From positions 1,612,001-1,676,000 of the forward strand of contig NZ_CP031030.1 of the NCBI RefSeq assembly GCF_003711225.1: DNA of 64,000 bases, given 5' to 3'. This DNA comes from Runella sp. SP2 (GTDB lineage: Bacteria; Bacteroidota; Bacteroidia; Cytophagales; Spirosomataceae). Position numbers and translations under genes: made by a program. Under the pieces are notes generated by a model. The model saw only the letters and a program-made list of their open reading frames with translations. It had not been told where the DNA came from and ran no database searches. Shown here piece after piece: positions 46,610-55,011 of the stretch (positions are counted from its first letter, which is position 1; every line of letters begins with the position of its first letter).

Positions 46610-47806
46610 ATGGAAAACATACAATTAGGCCTTAAAGAGAACTGGAAGCAGTTTGCATTGCTGGTGATTATCAACGCCTTTGTAGGCGGGATGATTGGAC
46701 TTGAGCGGTCGATTTTACCACAATTGGCCGAACAAGTATTTGAAATTGCCTCAAAAACAGCCTTGCTGTCGTTTATTATTACTTTTGGTATCACTAAAGC
46801 TGTTGTTAACTATTTTACGGGGAAATTAGCTAATACATTAGGACGAAAAAAGCTGTTAATTCTTGGGTGGCTTTTTGCTTTACCAGTGCCTTTCATCTTG
46901 ATTTATGCTCCAAGTTGGTCGTGGATTGTGGCTGCCAATGTACTATTAGGCATTAATCAGGGCTTGTCGTGGAGCACGGCTGTGATGATGAAAATCGACC
47001 TTGTGGGCGACAAAAACCGTGGGCTGGCGGTGGGTATCAACGAATTTGCGGGCTATTTGTCAGTGGGAGTTGTGGCTTTTTTGACGGGTTACATTGCCAG
47101 TCATTACGGAGTGAGGCCATACCCTTTTTATTTGGGAATAGGATTCGCCATCGTAGGGCTGTGGTTAAGCGTATTTTTTGTCAAAGATACCCGCCAACAT
47201 GTTTCTGTTGAGAACAAAGCAAGTGTTATTCCCCTTTTGGCAAGTCCCTTTTGGGATACGACTCTTAGGCACAATTCGCTGAGTGCAGTGACGCAAGCGG
47301 GGCTTGTTAATAACCTAAATGATGGCATGATTTGGGGACTTTTGCCGTTGTTGCTTTTAGCCAAGCATTTCACTTCTGCGCAAATTGGTATTTTGACGGC
47401 GATTTATCCGTCAGTTTGGGGGCTTAGTCAATTGGTTACAGGCCGATTGTCTGATATTTATTCTAAAAAAGGGTTGTTGTTTTGGGGAATGTTGTTGCAG
47501 GCTCTGGGGATTATTGGACTCATTTGGGTAACTACTTTTACGCATTTCGCGCTGATTGGGACAGCTTTAGGGTTTGGAACAGCCTTGGTTTATCCCACTT
47601 TTTTGAGTGCCATTGCTGACTACACGCCTCCCGCCCAACGCGCCGAAAGTTTGGGGACTTTCCGATTTTGGCGCGACATGGGGTATGCCGTTGGGGCATT
47701 ACTGACGGGGGTAATTGCTGATTACTTTGGGCTAACTATGTCAATCTTCAGCATTGGCACGTTGACAGCTCTGTCGGCTTTTGTAGTGTTGTTCAGAATG
47801 AAATAA
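46610..47806 (+). CDS. MFS transporter
   Basis: 398 residues with about twelve hydrophobic helices and the MFS motif A-like loop LANTLGRKKLLILGW and the second-half equivalent RLSDIYSKKGLLFWG. Other conserved elements: GGMIGLERSILPQL, NVLLGINQGLSWSTA, GINEFAGYLSVGVVAFL. The close link (9 bp) to the persulfide dioxygenase-rhodanese suggests export of a sulfur compound, such as thiosulfate or sulfite, but this is inference from context only. Confidence 0.88.
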   Translation: MENIQLGLKENWKQFALLVIINAFVGGMIGLERSILPQLAEQVFEIASKTALLSFIITFGITKAVVNYFTGKLANTLGRKKLLILGWLFALPVPFILIYAPSWSWIVAANVLLGINQGLSWSTAVMMKIDLVGDKNRGLAVGINEFAGYLSVGVVAFLTGYIASHYGVRPYPFYLGIGFAIVGLWLSVFFVKDTRQHVSVENKASVIPLLASPFWDTTLRHNSLSAVTQAGLVNNLNDGMIWGLLPLLLLAKHFTSAQIGILTAIYPSVWGLSQLVTGRLSDIYSKKGLLFWGMLLQALGIIGLIWVTTFTHFALIGTALGFGTALVYPTFLSAIADYTPPAQRAESLGTFRFWRDMGYAVGALLTGVIADYFGLTMSIFSIGTLTALSAFVVLFRMK

Positions 47807-47812
47807 ACAGCA

Positions 47813-48112
47813 TTAAATCTCTATTTCTAACAACGCATAACTCAGTGCTTTTCCGTGGGTGTCTATTGCCAGTGAGGTAGTTACGCCTGTTAGTAAGGCA
47901 TCCTGACAAACAAAGAGTAGCGACGAAATATTGGGCAGCTCGTACCGCACAATTTCACCCGAAACGATGTCTTTTAAATGTTCTTTTACCCTTTCTACCG
48001 TTACTTTTTCGCACAAAAATTCATAGTTTTTTGCGTCGAACGGAATCAACGATAGGGTAGAGGTATTGCCTTTGTCGCCAGCGCGGCTGTGGGCGATTTG
48101 ATGTAACTTCAT
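47813..48112 (-). CDS. AtuA C-terminal ferredoxin-fold-like subunit
   Basis: 99 residues starting MKLHQIAHSRAGDKGNTSTL, the conserved start of the AtuA-like ferredoxin-fold domain that in many proteins is fused behind AtuA. Here it is a separate gene, 4 bp after AtuA, so the two products probably form a complex. AtuA-family function is known only from acyclic terpene use in Pseudomonas; in Bacteroidota the substrate is unknown. Confidence 0.82.
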   Translation of the reverse strand: MKLHQIAHSRAGDKGNTSTLSLIPFDAKNYEFLCEKVTVERVKEHLKDIVSGEIVRYELPNISSLLFVCQDALLTGVTTSLAIDTHGKALSYALLEIEI

Positions 48113-48116
48113 CTTT

Positions 48117-49535
48117 TTAAAAAAGTATTACTTCTGGACTCACTTTCTTTCTATTCACCAAAACCGAAACAATTCCGACGAGCTCGGTGACGTACTTCCT
48201 AGCACCCCCGCCGCCTGCAGGGCCATTGGTGTAAAGGGCTTCTACTTCTTCGCCGATGATTGCGGCTTTTTGGGCGGTTTCGGCGTTGGCAGCTAGGCGT
48301 AATCGAACTTCATAAGGTTCAATGTGACGATTAAAATCAGTCCGATGAATGGCCGAAACGCCGACGTAATCGGTTCGTAAATCAGGAAAATCAGCTTTGA
48401 GCCTTTTTTCGAGGGTTTCGCCTGCCAACTGCGCCCTTGCGAGGGCATTTGCCCCCGCGTATGAGATTTCGCCTTCTCCCAGAAAACCAGCCTGATAACC
48501 CACGCTTACTTTGAGCGTTGACGGTTTTTCTTGACCAGTGCCACCCCATACTTTGACTTGATTATCACCTATTTCTTCCAATTGTACCGTCGTAAAATTC
48601 GCCGATACATCGGGCGTAAGGTAGGCATGTGGGTTGATGACTTCGTACAATAATTGTTCCTTGACCGTAGCCAAATTGACAACGCCACCTGTACCTGCTA
48701 CTTTGCTAATGATAGCCGTGCCATCCGCAAAAACATCGGCAAAAGGATGACCCAAGGTGTCCATATTCGTTACTGGTTTGGTGATTGGGTCGGCAAAATA
48801 TCCGCCTGTTATTTGCCCCGCACATTCTAACAAATGCCCTACGATGGTTCCTTGTCCTAATAAATTGTAGTCGTCGAGTTCCCAGCCAAATTCATGAATC
48901 ATGGGGGCTAAAAACAACGATGGGTCGGCCACTCTTCCCGTGATAATGATTTGAGCATCAGACTGTAATGCCTCCAAAATCCCTTCCACACCCATGTACG
49001 CATTGGCCGAAATAAGAGAGGAGGGATGAGTGTTGAGAGATGAGTGATGAGAGAGGAGAGATGAGTGGTTTTTGATGAGGTTTATGGCAAACTCCTCATT
49101 GTTAAATTTAGAAACCTCATCACTTATCTCTACTAACTTATCGCTCAACTCGTCTCCAATAACGGCGGCTACTTTTACAGAAATGCCTTGTTTGCTGGCT
49201 ATTTCGACGATTTTTTTTGCACCTTCCATAGGGTTAGCTGCTCCCATATTTGTAATAAGCCGAACGTTATTTTTAACCAAAATGGGTAATAATCCTTCGA
49301 TACGACGTTCCAATAACGGGTCGTAACCCTTGGTTAGGTCGGCCATTTTTCGTTTTTGGGCAAGGGCAATGGTGCGTTCGGCCAAACATTCCAACACCAA
49401 ATAATCTAAATTCCCCTGTTCGGCCAAAATAATGGCAGGTTCTAACCGATCACCCGAAAAACCTGCCCCGCAACCAATTCTGATAGCCCCCAAACCCCCA
49501 ATGGGGGCATTATTATCATTTATTTGGTGATTCAT
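48117..49535 (-). CDS. AtuA-family (DUF1446) protein
   Basis: 472 residues with the family N-terminus GAIRIGCGAGFSGDRLEPAI, then DYLVLECLAERTIALAQKRK, TNMGAANPMEGAKKIVEIAS, SANAYMGVEGILEAL, IIITGRVADPSLFLAPMIHE and GPAGGGGARKYV. The protein carries a low-complexity in-frame insert of about 19 residues (HSSLLSHHSSLNTHPSSLI) encoded at about 49013-49072, made of imperfect GATGAGTG-type repeats. Partner of the small subunit 4 bp downstream. Located next to a CitM-like transporter gene, suggesting uptake and breakdown of an organic acid. Confidence 0.86.
   Translation of the reverse strand: MNHQINDNNAPIGGLGAIRIGCGAGFSGDRLEPAIILAEQGNLDYLVLECLAERTIALAQKRKMADLTKGYDPLLERRIEGLLPILVKNNVRLITNMGAANPMEGAKKIVEIASKQGISVKVAAVIGDELSDKLVEISDEVSKFNNEEFAINLIKNHSSLLSHHSSLNTHPSSLISANAYMGVEGILEALQSDAQIIITGRVADPSLFLAPMIHEFGWELDDYNLLGQGTIVGHLLECAGQITGGYFADPITKPVTNMDTLGHPFADVFADGTAIISKVAGTGGVVNLATVKEQLLYEVINPHAYLTPDVSANFTTVQLEEIGDNQVKVWGGTGQEKPSTLKVSVGYQAGFLGEGEISYAGANALARAQLAGETLEKRLKADFPDLRTDYVGVSAIHRTDFNRHIEPYEVRLRLAANAETAQKAAIIGEEVEALYTNGPAGGGGARKYVTELVGIVSVLVNRKKVSPEVILF
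49013..49072. repeat. Degenerate GATGAGTG-type repeat inserted in-frame in AtuA
   Basis: The plus strand reads as purine-rich units such as GGATGAGTGTTGAGAG, ATGAGTGATGAGAGA and GGAGAGATGAGTGG. On the coding strand they give HSSL-type residues that are not part of the usual AtuA sequence. A related run (ATGAGTGATAAGTGAAG) occurs near 59721. Confidence 0.5.
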
Positions 49536-49653
49536 TCTGTATGAAATTTATCGTTATTCCAATTTTTGGGGTTGTTTTCGATGTAATCCTAATTCAATAT
49601 TTTTTGCATGGTTTTTAATCTCGTGCCAAAAAACTGCTGAAATTTTTCCATGA

Positions 49654-50949
49654 TTACAAATGAATTGACCCCGTCAAAAGGGCCATAATCGTCATCACAA
49701 TCGTCGTACCCCATGCCCAGAAAAAAGTGTGGCGTTGGTGTTCCCCTAAGTCCACCTCAGTGAGCCCTACAAGCAAAAAAGTCGAAGCTGTAAGCGGACT
49801 GATGGGAAAGCCGACGGTCATTTGACCCAACAAGGCTGCACGACCAATTTCGAGCGGGTCTAGTCCAAATTGGGTTGCGGTTTGACTCAAAATAGGAACA
49901 ACCCCAAAGTAGTAGGCGTCGGGGGTAAACAAAATGCTGGCTGGCAAACTTGTGATTGCAGTCAGGGTAGGAAGCCAACTCGCGTGCTGCTGCGGAATGA
50001 GCGCCACCAACGAATTGGCCATGGCGTCAATCATTTTTGCCCCCGTGAGGATGCCAGAAAATATTCCTGCGGCAAAAATCATGCTCGAAACCAAGAAAAT
50101 ATTAGTGCCGTGGCTTTTGATGACCTTCTGTTGATCTGCAAGTTTGGGGTAATTGACGAGCAACGCAATCATGCTCGCAATCACAAATAAAACGGGAGCA
50201 GGAAGCCATCCTTTTGTCAACGCTACAATGAGTGAAATAGTAAGAATAGCATTGATAATGAGGAGATTGGGTCGGCGTAGCTGATGCTGTTCTGTGTTTA
50301 AATTGTCTTTATGATTGTATTCAAACTCAATGATTCCAAGGCGTTTTCTTTCTTTTTGTCCAAACCAATACGCAACAAAAAGTACCCACATAATTCCTGC
50401 AATGATGGCTGGAATATTGGGGTTGAAGATGTGAACCGCATCGCTCTTTAACGTAGAAATCGCTCGTGCGGATGTCCCCGACCACGGAACCAAATGCAAG
50501 GGGCCGACACTTAGTGCCACGATACTCGCTAAGATTTTTCGGTTGATTTTTAGCTGTTTATAAATGGGTAAAAACGCCGACAACACAATCATAAAAGTAG
50601 CCGTACCGTCGCCGTCGAGGTGGACAATCATGGTCAGAATAGCTGTGCCCAAAATGACTTTTAGTGGGTCGCCTTTCACTGATTTGATGATAGCCGCAAT
50701 AACGGGGTCAAAAAGTCCCGCGTCGAGCATGGTGGCAAAGTACAACACCGCAAACATCAATAAAACCCCCGTCGGCGCTACTTGTTTGATACCTGCCAAG
50801 GCAAAATCGCCAAGTTCTTTGGGGTTAAAACCAGCCGAAAGTCCAAAAACAACGGGCGTAATAACCAAGGCAGTCATCACCGACATTTTTTTTGTCATGA
50901 TAAGTGCCAAAAAAACAAGAATGGTAGCAAAGCCGAGGAAGGAAAGCAT
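49654..50949 (-). CDS. CitM-type citrate/divalent-cation transporter
   Basis: 431 residues, about eleven or twelve hydrophobic helices. Family features: KMSVMTALVITPVVFGLSAG, VLLMFAVLYFATMLDAGLFD, MIVHLDGDGTATFMIVLSAF (a conserved CitMHS segment), VGPLHLVPWSGTSARAIS and PTLTAITSLPASILFTPDAY. CitMHS carriers import metal-citrate or similar acids with protons. The adjacent AtuA genes may act on the imported acid. Confidence 0.88.
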   Translation of the reverse strand: MLSFLGFATILVFLALIMTKKMSVMTALVITPVVFGLSAGFNPKELGDFALAGIKQVAPTGVLLMFAVLYFATMLDAGLFDPVIAAIIKSVKGDPLKVILGTAILTMIVHLDGDGTATFMIVLSAFLPIYKQLKINRKILASIVALSVGPLHLVPWSGTSARAISTLKSDAVHIFNPNIPAIIAGIMWVLFVAYWFGQKERKRLGIIEFEYNHKDNLNTEQHQLRRPNLLIINAILTISLIVALTKGWLPAPVLFVIASMIALLVNYPKLADQQKVIKSHGTNIFLVSSMIFAAGIFSGILTGAKMIDAMANSLVALIPQQHASWLPTLTAITSLPASILFTPDAYYFGVVPILSQTATQFGLDPLEIGRAALLGQMTVGFPISPLTASTFLLVGLTEVDLGEHQRHTFFWAWGTTIVMTIMALLTGSIHL

Positions 50950-50967
50950 TGATAATTAGGAGTTTTT

Positions 50968-51170
50968 AATTAAGAATTAGGAGTTGCGATTTTTTAGCGT
51001 TTTAAGAATTGCTCCTGTTATTTTTAAAATTTCGTCGCAATCTTTCAATAAAGAAGAAGCCTGGGATGGATCAAAGTAATCTGTATATTGAAAAGCACGG
51101 ACAACACGAATCGCAAAAGCGTAAGATTTTTGCTGCAAGATATTGTTGTCTTTCATCCTAATTCTTAATT
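50968..51170. repeat. Inverted-repeat-bounded four-helix-bundle cassette
   Basis: AATTAAGAATTAGGA (50968-50982) and TCCTAATTCTTAATT (51156-51170) are perfect 15-bp reverse complements bounding a single small ORF. The right arm abuts the start codon of that ORF, the left arm covers its stop. This looks like a self-contained mobile or duplicated unit between the transporter and the sulfatase. Confidence 0.6.
50977..51156 (-). CDS. Four-helix-bundle protein (23S rRNA intervening-sequence protein-like), short
   Basis: 59 residues from ATG 51156 to the stop inside the left inverted repeat. MKDNNILQQKSYAFAIRVVR fits the N-terminal helix of the IVP/S23 four-helix-bundle family, and FDPSQASSLLKDCDEILKIT the following helices. 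Typical family members have about 115-125 residues with four helices, so this copy is roughly half length and probably truncated or degenerate. No 23S rRNA gene is near. Confidence 0.6.
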   Translation of the reverse strand: MKDNNILQQKSYAFAIRVVRAFQYTDYFDPSQASSLLKDCDEILKITGAILKTLKNRNS

Positions 51171-51188
51171 GTTAATTCGTAATTAAAA

Positions 51189-52814
51189 TCAACCTCTTTT
51201 CAACTGTTTATATTTCTCAATGTACATCTTATCCAGCGCTTCAGAGTCCTTGTATTTGACGCGGAGTGCCACCAATTTTTTGTGCATTTCTGCCTTTATT
51301 TTGGTGTATTTAGGGTCGTTATAGACGTTCTTGAGTTCGTTTTTGTCGTTAGTGCGGTCGTACAATTCCCATTCATCAACGTCATGATAGAAATGCACTA
51401 ATTTGTATTTTTCGGTGACAATTCCGTAGTGACGTTTTACCATGTGTATTCCTGGATACTCATAATAATGGTAATAAGCCGCATCCCTGAAATTTTTGCC
51501 TTGTCCTTTAAAAATTGGAATCAAACTTTCTCCTTGCATGTCGGTAGGAGGTTTTACACCTGCAGCTTCCAAAAACGTTTGTGCATAGTCAAGGTTTTGA
51601 ACCATTTGCGAGTTTTTAGACCCTGCTTTTATTACCCCAGGCCATTTGATTAACAAAGGTGTTTTGAACGATTCATCAAAAATAAAACGTTTGTCAAACC
51701 AGCCGTGTTCGCCCAAATAAAACCCTTGGTCGGAAGTATAAACCACAATCGTATTTTCCTCCAAACCATTCTCTTTCAAGAAGTCTAATACCTTGCCAAC
51801 ACCTTCATCCACGGAGGCGATACATCCCAAATAGTCTTGCATGTAGCGCTGGTACCGCCATTTCATTTTGTCGGTATCGCTCATTTTGGGATAATTTTTG
51901 ATAAACTCCTCGTTCATTTTATCGTAAGTGGCATCCCAAACTTTGCGTTGTTCGGCGTTCATTCGTCCTACGGTGTAGTTATAATTGCGTTTATCGTACG
52001 GGTGCGATTCTTTGATGCCCAATTTATCCATGTTTTCGGGCTTAATTTTGGAGTCACCTGCCCAGTTCATGTGCGTGAGTAGGTTCATTTCAGCCTGCTT
52101 AGAGGCACTCCCACGGCCTTCATAATTATCAAAAAGAGTGGCAGGCTCAGGGAATTTTTTGTTGATAAACTCCTTAAAGTGACGTTCAGCGGGAAGCCAT
52201 TCGCGGTGAGGGGCTTTGTGCAAATAGGCCAAAAAAAATGGTTTTTCTTTATCTCGTTCCTTTCCTAACCAGTTGAGTGTCATGTCTGTAATAATATCTG
52301 TGACATACCCCATGATTTTCTTTTTACCCTCTTTTTTGGTTATAAAGTCGGGGTTATAATAATCGCCTTGATCGGGTAAGATTTTAAACTCATCAAATCC
52401 TTTGGGGCTATTTCCAAAGTGTAATTTTCCAAACATCGCTGTTTCGTACCCATTTGCTTGGAGTAGCTGAGGAAAGGTGATATTGGTGGTGTCAAACGGA
52501 AAATTATTGTCAATTTTTCCGTTCAAATGACTGTGTTTGCCCGTCAAAATTACAGCCCTTGATGGTGCACAAATGGAGTTGGTGACGCAAGCATTGCTAA
52601 AAAGCATTCCTTCCTTGGCAAGACGGTCGATGTTAGGTGTTTGGGTAAGGCGATTACTGTAGGCGGATATTGCCTGATACGCATGGTCGTCTGACATGAT
52701 AAAGACAATGTTGGGACGACGACCCGCTTGAGTTTTCTTGGTAGCCTGCTTGAACGAAAACATACCAATAGCAATAACGACTACGACAGCAATAGAAATG
52801 GTGATTTTTTTCAT
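51189..52814 (-). CDS. Sulfatase (S1 family), exported
   Basis: 541 residues from ATG 52814, with an N-terminal signal anchor (MKKITISIAVVVVIAIGMFS). Sulfatase features: PNIVFIMSDDHAYQAISAYS with metal Asp42-Asp43, Cys82 in ICAPSRAVILTG (C-x-P-S-R, the site converted to formylglycine by a maturase not present in the window), KLHFGNSPKGFDE, TSDQGFYLGEHGWFDKRF and a C-terminal YELYDRTNDKNELKNVYNDP. It cleaves sulfate esters of glycans or small molecules. It lies at the downstream end of the minus-strand esterase island. Confidence 0.92.
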   Translation of the reverse strand: MKKITISIAVVVVIAIGMFSFKQATKKTQAGRRPNIVFIMSDDHAYQAISAYSNRLTQTPNIDRLAKEGMLFSNACVTNSICAPSRAVILTGKHSHLNGKIDNNFPFDTTNITFPQLLQANGYETAMFGKLHFGNSPKGFDEFKILPDQGDYYNPDFITKKEGKKKIMGYVTDIITDMTLNWLGKERDKEKPFFLAYLHKAPHREWLPAERHFKEFINKKFPEPATLFDNYEGRGSASKQAEMNLLTHMNWAGDSKIKPENMDKLGIKESHPYDKRNYNYTVGRMNAEQRKVWDATYDKMNEEFIKNYPKMSDTDKMKWRYQRYMQDYLGCIASVDEGVGKVLDFLKENGLEENTIVVYTSDQGFYLGEHGWFDKRFIFDESFKTPLLIKWPGVIKAGSKNSQMVQNLDYAQTFLEAAGVKPPTDMQGESLIPIFKGQGKNFRDAAYYHYYEYPGIHMVKRHYGIVTEKYKLVHFYHDVDEWELYDRTNDKNELKNVYNDPKYTKIKAEMHKKLVALRVKYKDSEALDKMYIEKYKQLKRG

Positions 52815-52826
52815 AAATGACAATGA

Positions 52827-53852
52827 TCAAAACTTCAAATAATCATTAAAAAACGGTAGTAAATCATTCAAAACGCGACCGTCGGTAGTCCAGATTTTAT
52901 TGCCGTGGTCGCCGATGTATTCTTCAGAAAAGTGATTAATCCCCAGGTTTTCTAAACGCTGGCTCAACATTCCGATTTGGACAGGAAAACGGGGAGAATC
53001 ATTCCGTCCCCAATCCAATTTGATAGCGGTCATTTTTCGTAAATTATCAGCGTATTTATTGACCATATAAACGGGCATATTGGCTTCCCATTTGTCTAAA
53101 ACGGCCTGATTTAAAATCATTTTATCGCCTTCGTAACTAAATGGGAAATCGCAATAAAATGGAGGTTTATTTGGATTGGGCGACCACGCCCGCGCTACGG
53201 CCACCAATACTTTGGGGTAATAAGTTTTCTTTAAATCTTCTTGCGTTTTTACGTTTTGAACCTCTTTGAAAGATGGACTGTTGGGTCCAAATTCTTTCAC
53301 CATTGCCAACAAGCCTGGACTCAAAGCATAAATACTGCTAAATACCTCAGGGTGTAACATTCCAATTTTGAACGCACCGTAGCCACCCATCGAATGCCCC
53401 GCAATCCCCCGACTTTCGCGAGTGGCAAGGGTTCGGAAATTTTTGTCCATGTATTCTACCAACTCTTTGGATTGAAACTCGTCCCAATTTCCTGTCAATG
53501 AAGAGTTTGAATAGAAGCTTCCTTCGTAAAGCGTGTAATGGTCAGCTTGTACAAAAATGAAAGGCTTTATTTTGTTGCGTTTGATGCCTTCATCGAGAAT
53601 GGCCTGCATTTGAGGAAAAATGTTGTCTTTTCCCATAAACCCATGCAAATAATAAATAACGGGATAACGTTGCGTAGAAGCATCGTAATTGGGCGGAAGA
53701 TAAACCGATACCTTGCGATTTGGGTCTTCGCCTCCTGTGTTTTGAAGTGCTTTGGAGTTGAGTACAAAGCTGACGACTTTGCCTTGAGCAAAAGCCCCTC
53801 TACCCCCAATGGAAGAGTTTAAGATTAGGAGTAAAAATAAAAGTTTTTTCAT
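52827..53852 (-). CDS. Esterase-D-family hydrolase, exported
   Basis: 341 residues with a signal peptide (MKKLLFLLLILNSSIGGRGA). Catalytic Ser154 in GHSMGGYGAFKIG, candidate Asp in DWGRNDSPRFP and His in GDHGNKIW, oxyanion region YYLHGFMGKDN. CE1-like feruloyl/acetyl esterases share this pattern. It starts 60 bp after the terminator hairpin at 53873-53906 and ends 12 bp before the sulfatase gene, with which it is probably cotranscribed. Confidence 0.85.
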   Translation of the reverse strand: MKKLLFLLLILNSSIGGRGAFAQGKVVSFVLNSKALQNTGGEDPNRKVSVYLPPNYDASTQRYPVIYYLHGFMGKDNIFPQMQAILDEGIKRNKIKPFIFVQADHYTLYEGSFYSNSSLTGNWDEFQSKELVEYMDKNFRTLATRESRGIAGHSMGGYGAFKIGMLHPEVFSSIYALSPGLLAMVKEFGPNSPSFKEVQNVKTQEDLKKTYYPKVLVAVARAWSPNPNKPPFYCDFPFSYEGDKMILNQAVLDKWEANMPVYMVNKYADNLRKMTAIKLDWGRNDSPRFPVQIGMLSQRLENLGINHFSEEYIGDHGNKIWTTDGRVLNDLLPFFNDYLKF

Positions 53853-53872
53853 CAGGTTAGTTGGAAAAAATA

Positions 53873-53906
53873 ACCTTTCCGAAAGTTCTGAAACTTTCGG
53901 AAAGGT
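53873..53906 (-). terminator. Terminator after the TIM-barrel isomerase gene
   Basis: ACCTTTCCGAAAGTT (53873-53887) and AACTTTCGGAAAGGT (53892-53906) form a perfect 15-bp stem with a CTGA loop. On the minus strand the hairpin is followed by TATTTTTT, so it should end transcripts from the isomerase gene before the esterase gene. Confidence 0.82.
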
Positions 53907-53913
53907 AGGAGAC

Positions 53914-54921
53914 CTAACTCATCAAAATATTCTTGGCAAAAGCTACGCATTTCGCTACTTCTTTGACCGCATCCGAACCTTCGGGGATTTGGTACTCAAG
54001 CTCTACCGAAACGGGGAATTTGTATTTGCGGTCGCGAATCATCAATAATATTTCACGGATTGGCGTGTCGCCCGTGCCCCAAGTCAAGTTACCAGCACCA
54101 TGCTCAGGAGTTGTGCGGTCTTTTAAGTGCATGGTCGAAATACGGTCGTGCTTGTTTTCGATGAAGGCCATAAGCGCTTCTTTTGTGTTTTTACCCCCCG
54201 CCGCAAGGTAGTGACCACAGTCAAAATTAATCGAGTTGTAAGGCGATTGACTTAGCGCATTATCCCACAGTGTATCAGTAGCTTGCGTATGGTTGTGGTA
54301 GCCTACATATACTTTGTTTTTTGCCCCCAAGTCACCCAAACGTTGGGTTTGTTTGGGGTCGGTAGGTAGTTCTAAAGTTACCGAAGTAGCCCCAAGTATT
54401 TTGGCCACTTTCATACCGTATTCAACCTCGCCATCGGTATTGGTTGGGCTAAAGGCGTTGGGTTTGAAGGCATAAATAGAGATGCCCGCTTTGTCAAACT
54501 TCTTACGAACTTCTTTGAATTTATCCATCGAAACCGTACTGCGCCATTCCGCAACTTGTTTGTTGTAGTCGGCCATTTGGGCTTTTTGCTCGTCGGTCAA
54601 CTGCGGGCGCTGGCCAGGGCGCGCATTACGGAAAAGCTGCGCCATGTCAATCGGCGATTTTGGTTTACCAGCATATTCTTCCACCGAATCGCCCATTAAT
54701 TCAATGGCACTGAGGTTGGAATCAATACAAAACTGAATCAATTTATCGACATCATGCGGCATACTACGGAATGAATAGGTAATAGCGCCAATTTGCACTC
54801 CTTTAAACTTCGAGTTGGGTTTGTCGGCCAATGCCCATGCTTTATTGACGTTAAACAGGCCTCCCATCGCAGTGAGAGACGCCATTGCCATAAAATTTCG
54901 GCGGGATACTTGTGTTGTCAT
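53914..54921 (-). CDS. Sugar phosphate isomerase/epimerase-like TIM-barrel protein with Tat signal
   Basis: 335 residues. The N-terminus has a twin-arginine signal (VSRRNFMAMASLTAMGG), so the protein is probably exported folded, perhaps with a bound metal. The AP-endonuclease-2/xylose-isomerase-like barrel shows AITYSFRSMPHDVDKLI, VTLELPTDPKQTQRLG, YVGYHNHTQATD, SINFDCGHYLAAGG and STMHLKDRTTPEHGAGN with plausible metal His/Glu/Asp ligands. Substrate unknown. It is the first gene after 54922-55011 in the minus-strand run. Confidence 0.85.
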   Translation of the reverse strand: MTTQVSRRNFMAMASLTAMGGLFNVNKAWALADKPNSKFKGVQIGAITYSFRSMPHDVDKLIQFCIDSNLSAIELMGDSVEEYAGKPKSPIDMAQLFRNARPGQRPQLTDEQKAQMADYNKQVAEWRSTVSMDKFKEVRKKFDKAGISIYAFKPNAFSPTNTDGEVEYGMKVAKILGATSVTLELPTDPKQTQRLGDLGAKNKVYVGYHNHTQATDTLWDNALSQSPYNSINFDCGHYLAAGGKNTKEALMAFIENKHDRISTMHLKDRTTPEHGAGNLTWGTGDTPIREILLMIRDRKYKFPVSVELEYQIPEGSDAVKEVAKCVAFAKNILMS

Positions 54922-55011
54922 AAGTGAAAAGGGTTTTATAAAGAATGATGGTTTTATGAATTATCATTAAAAGAAAAACAAATCAACTTTATCCTGATTG
55001 ATATTTCCTTG

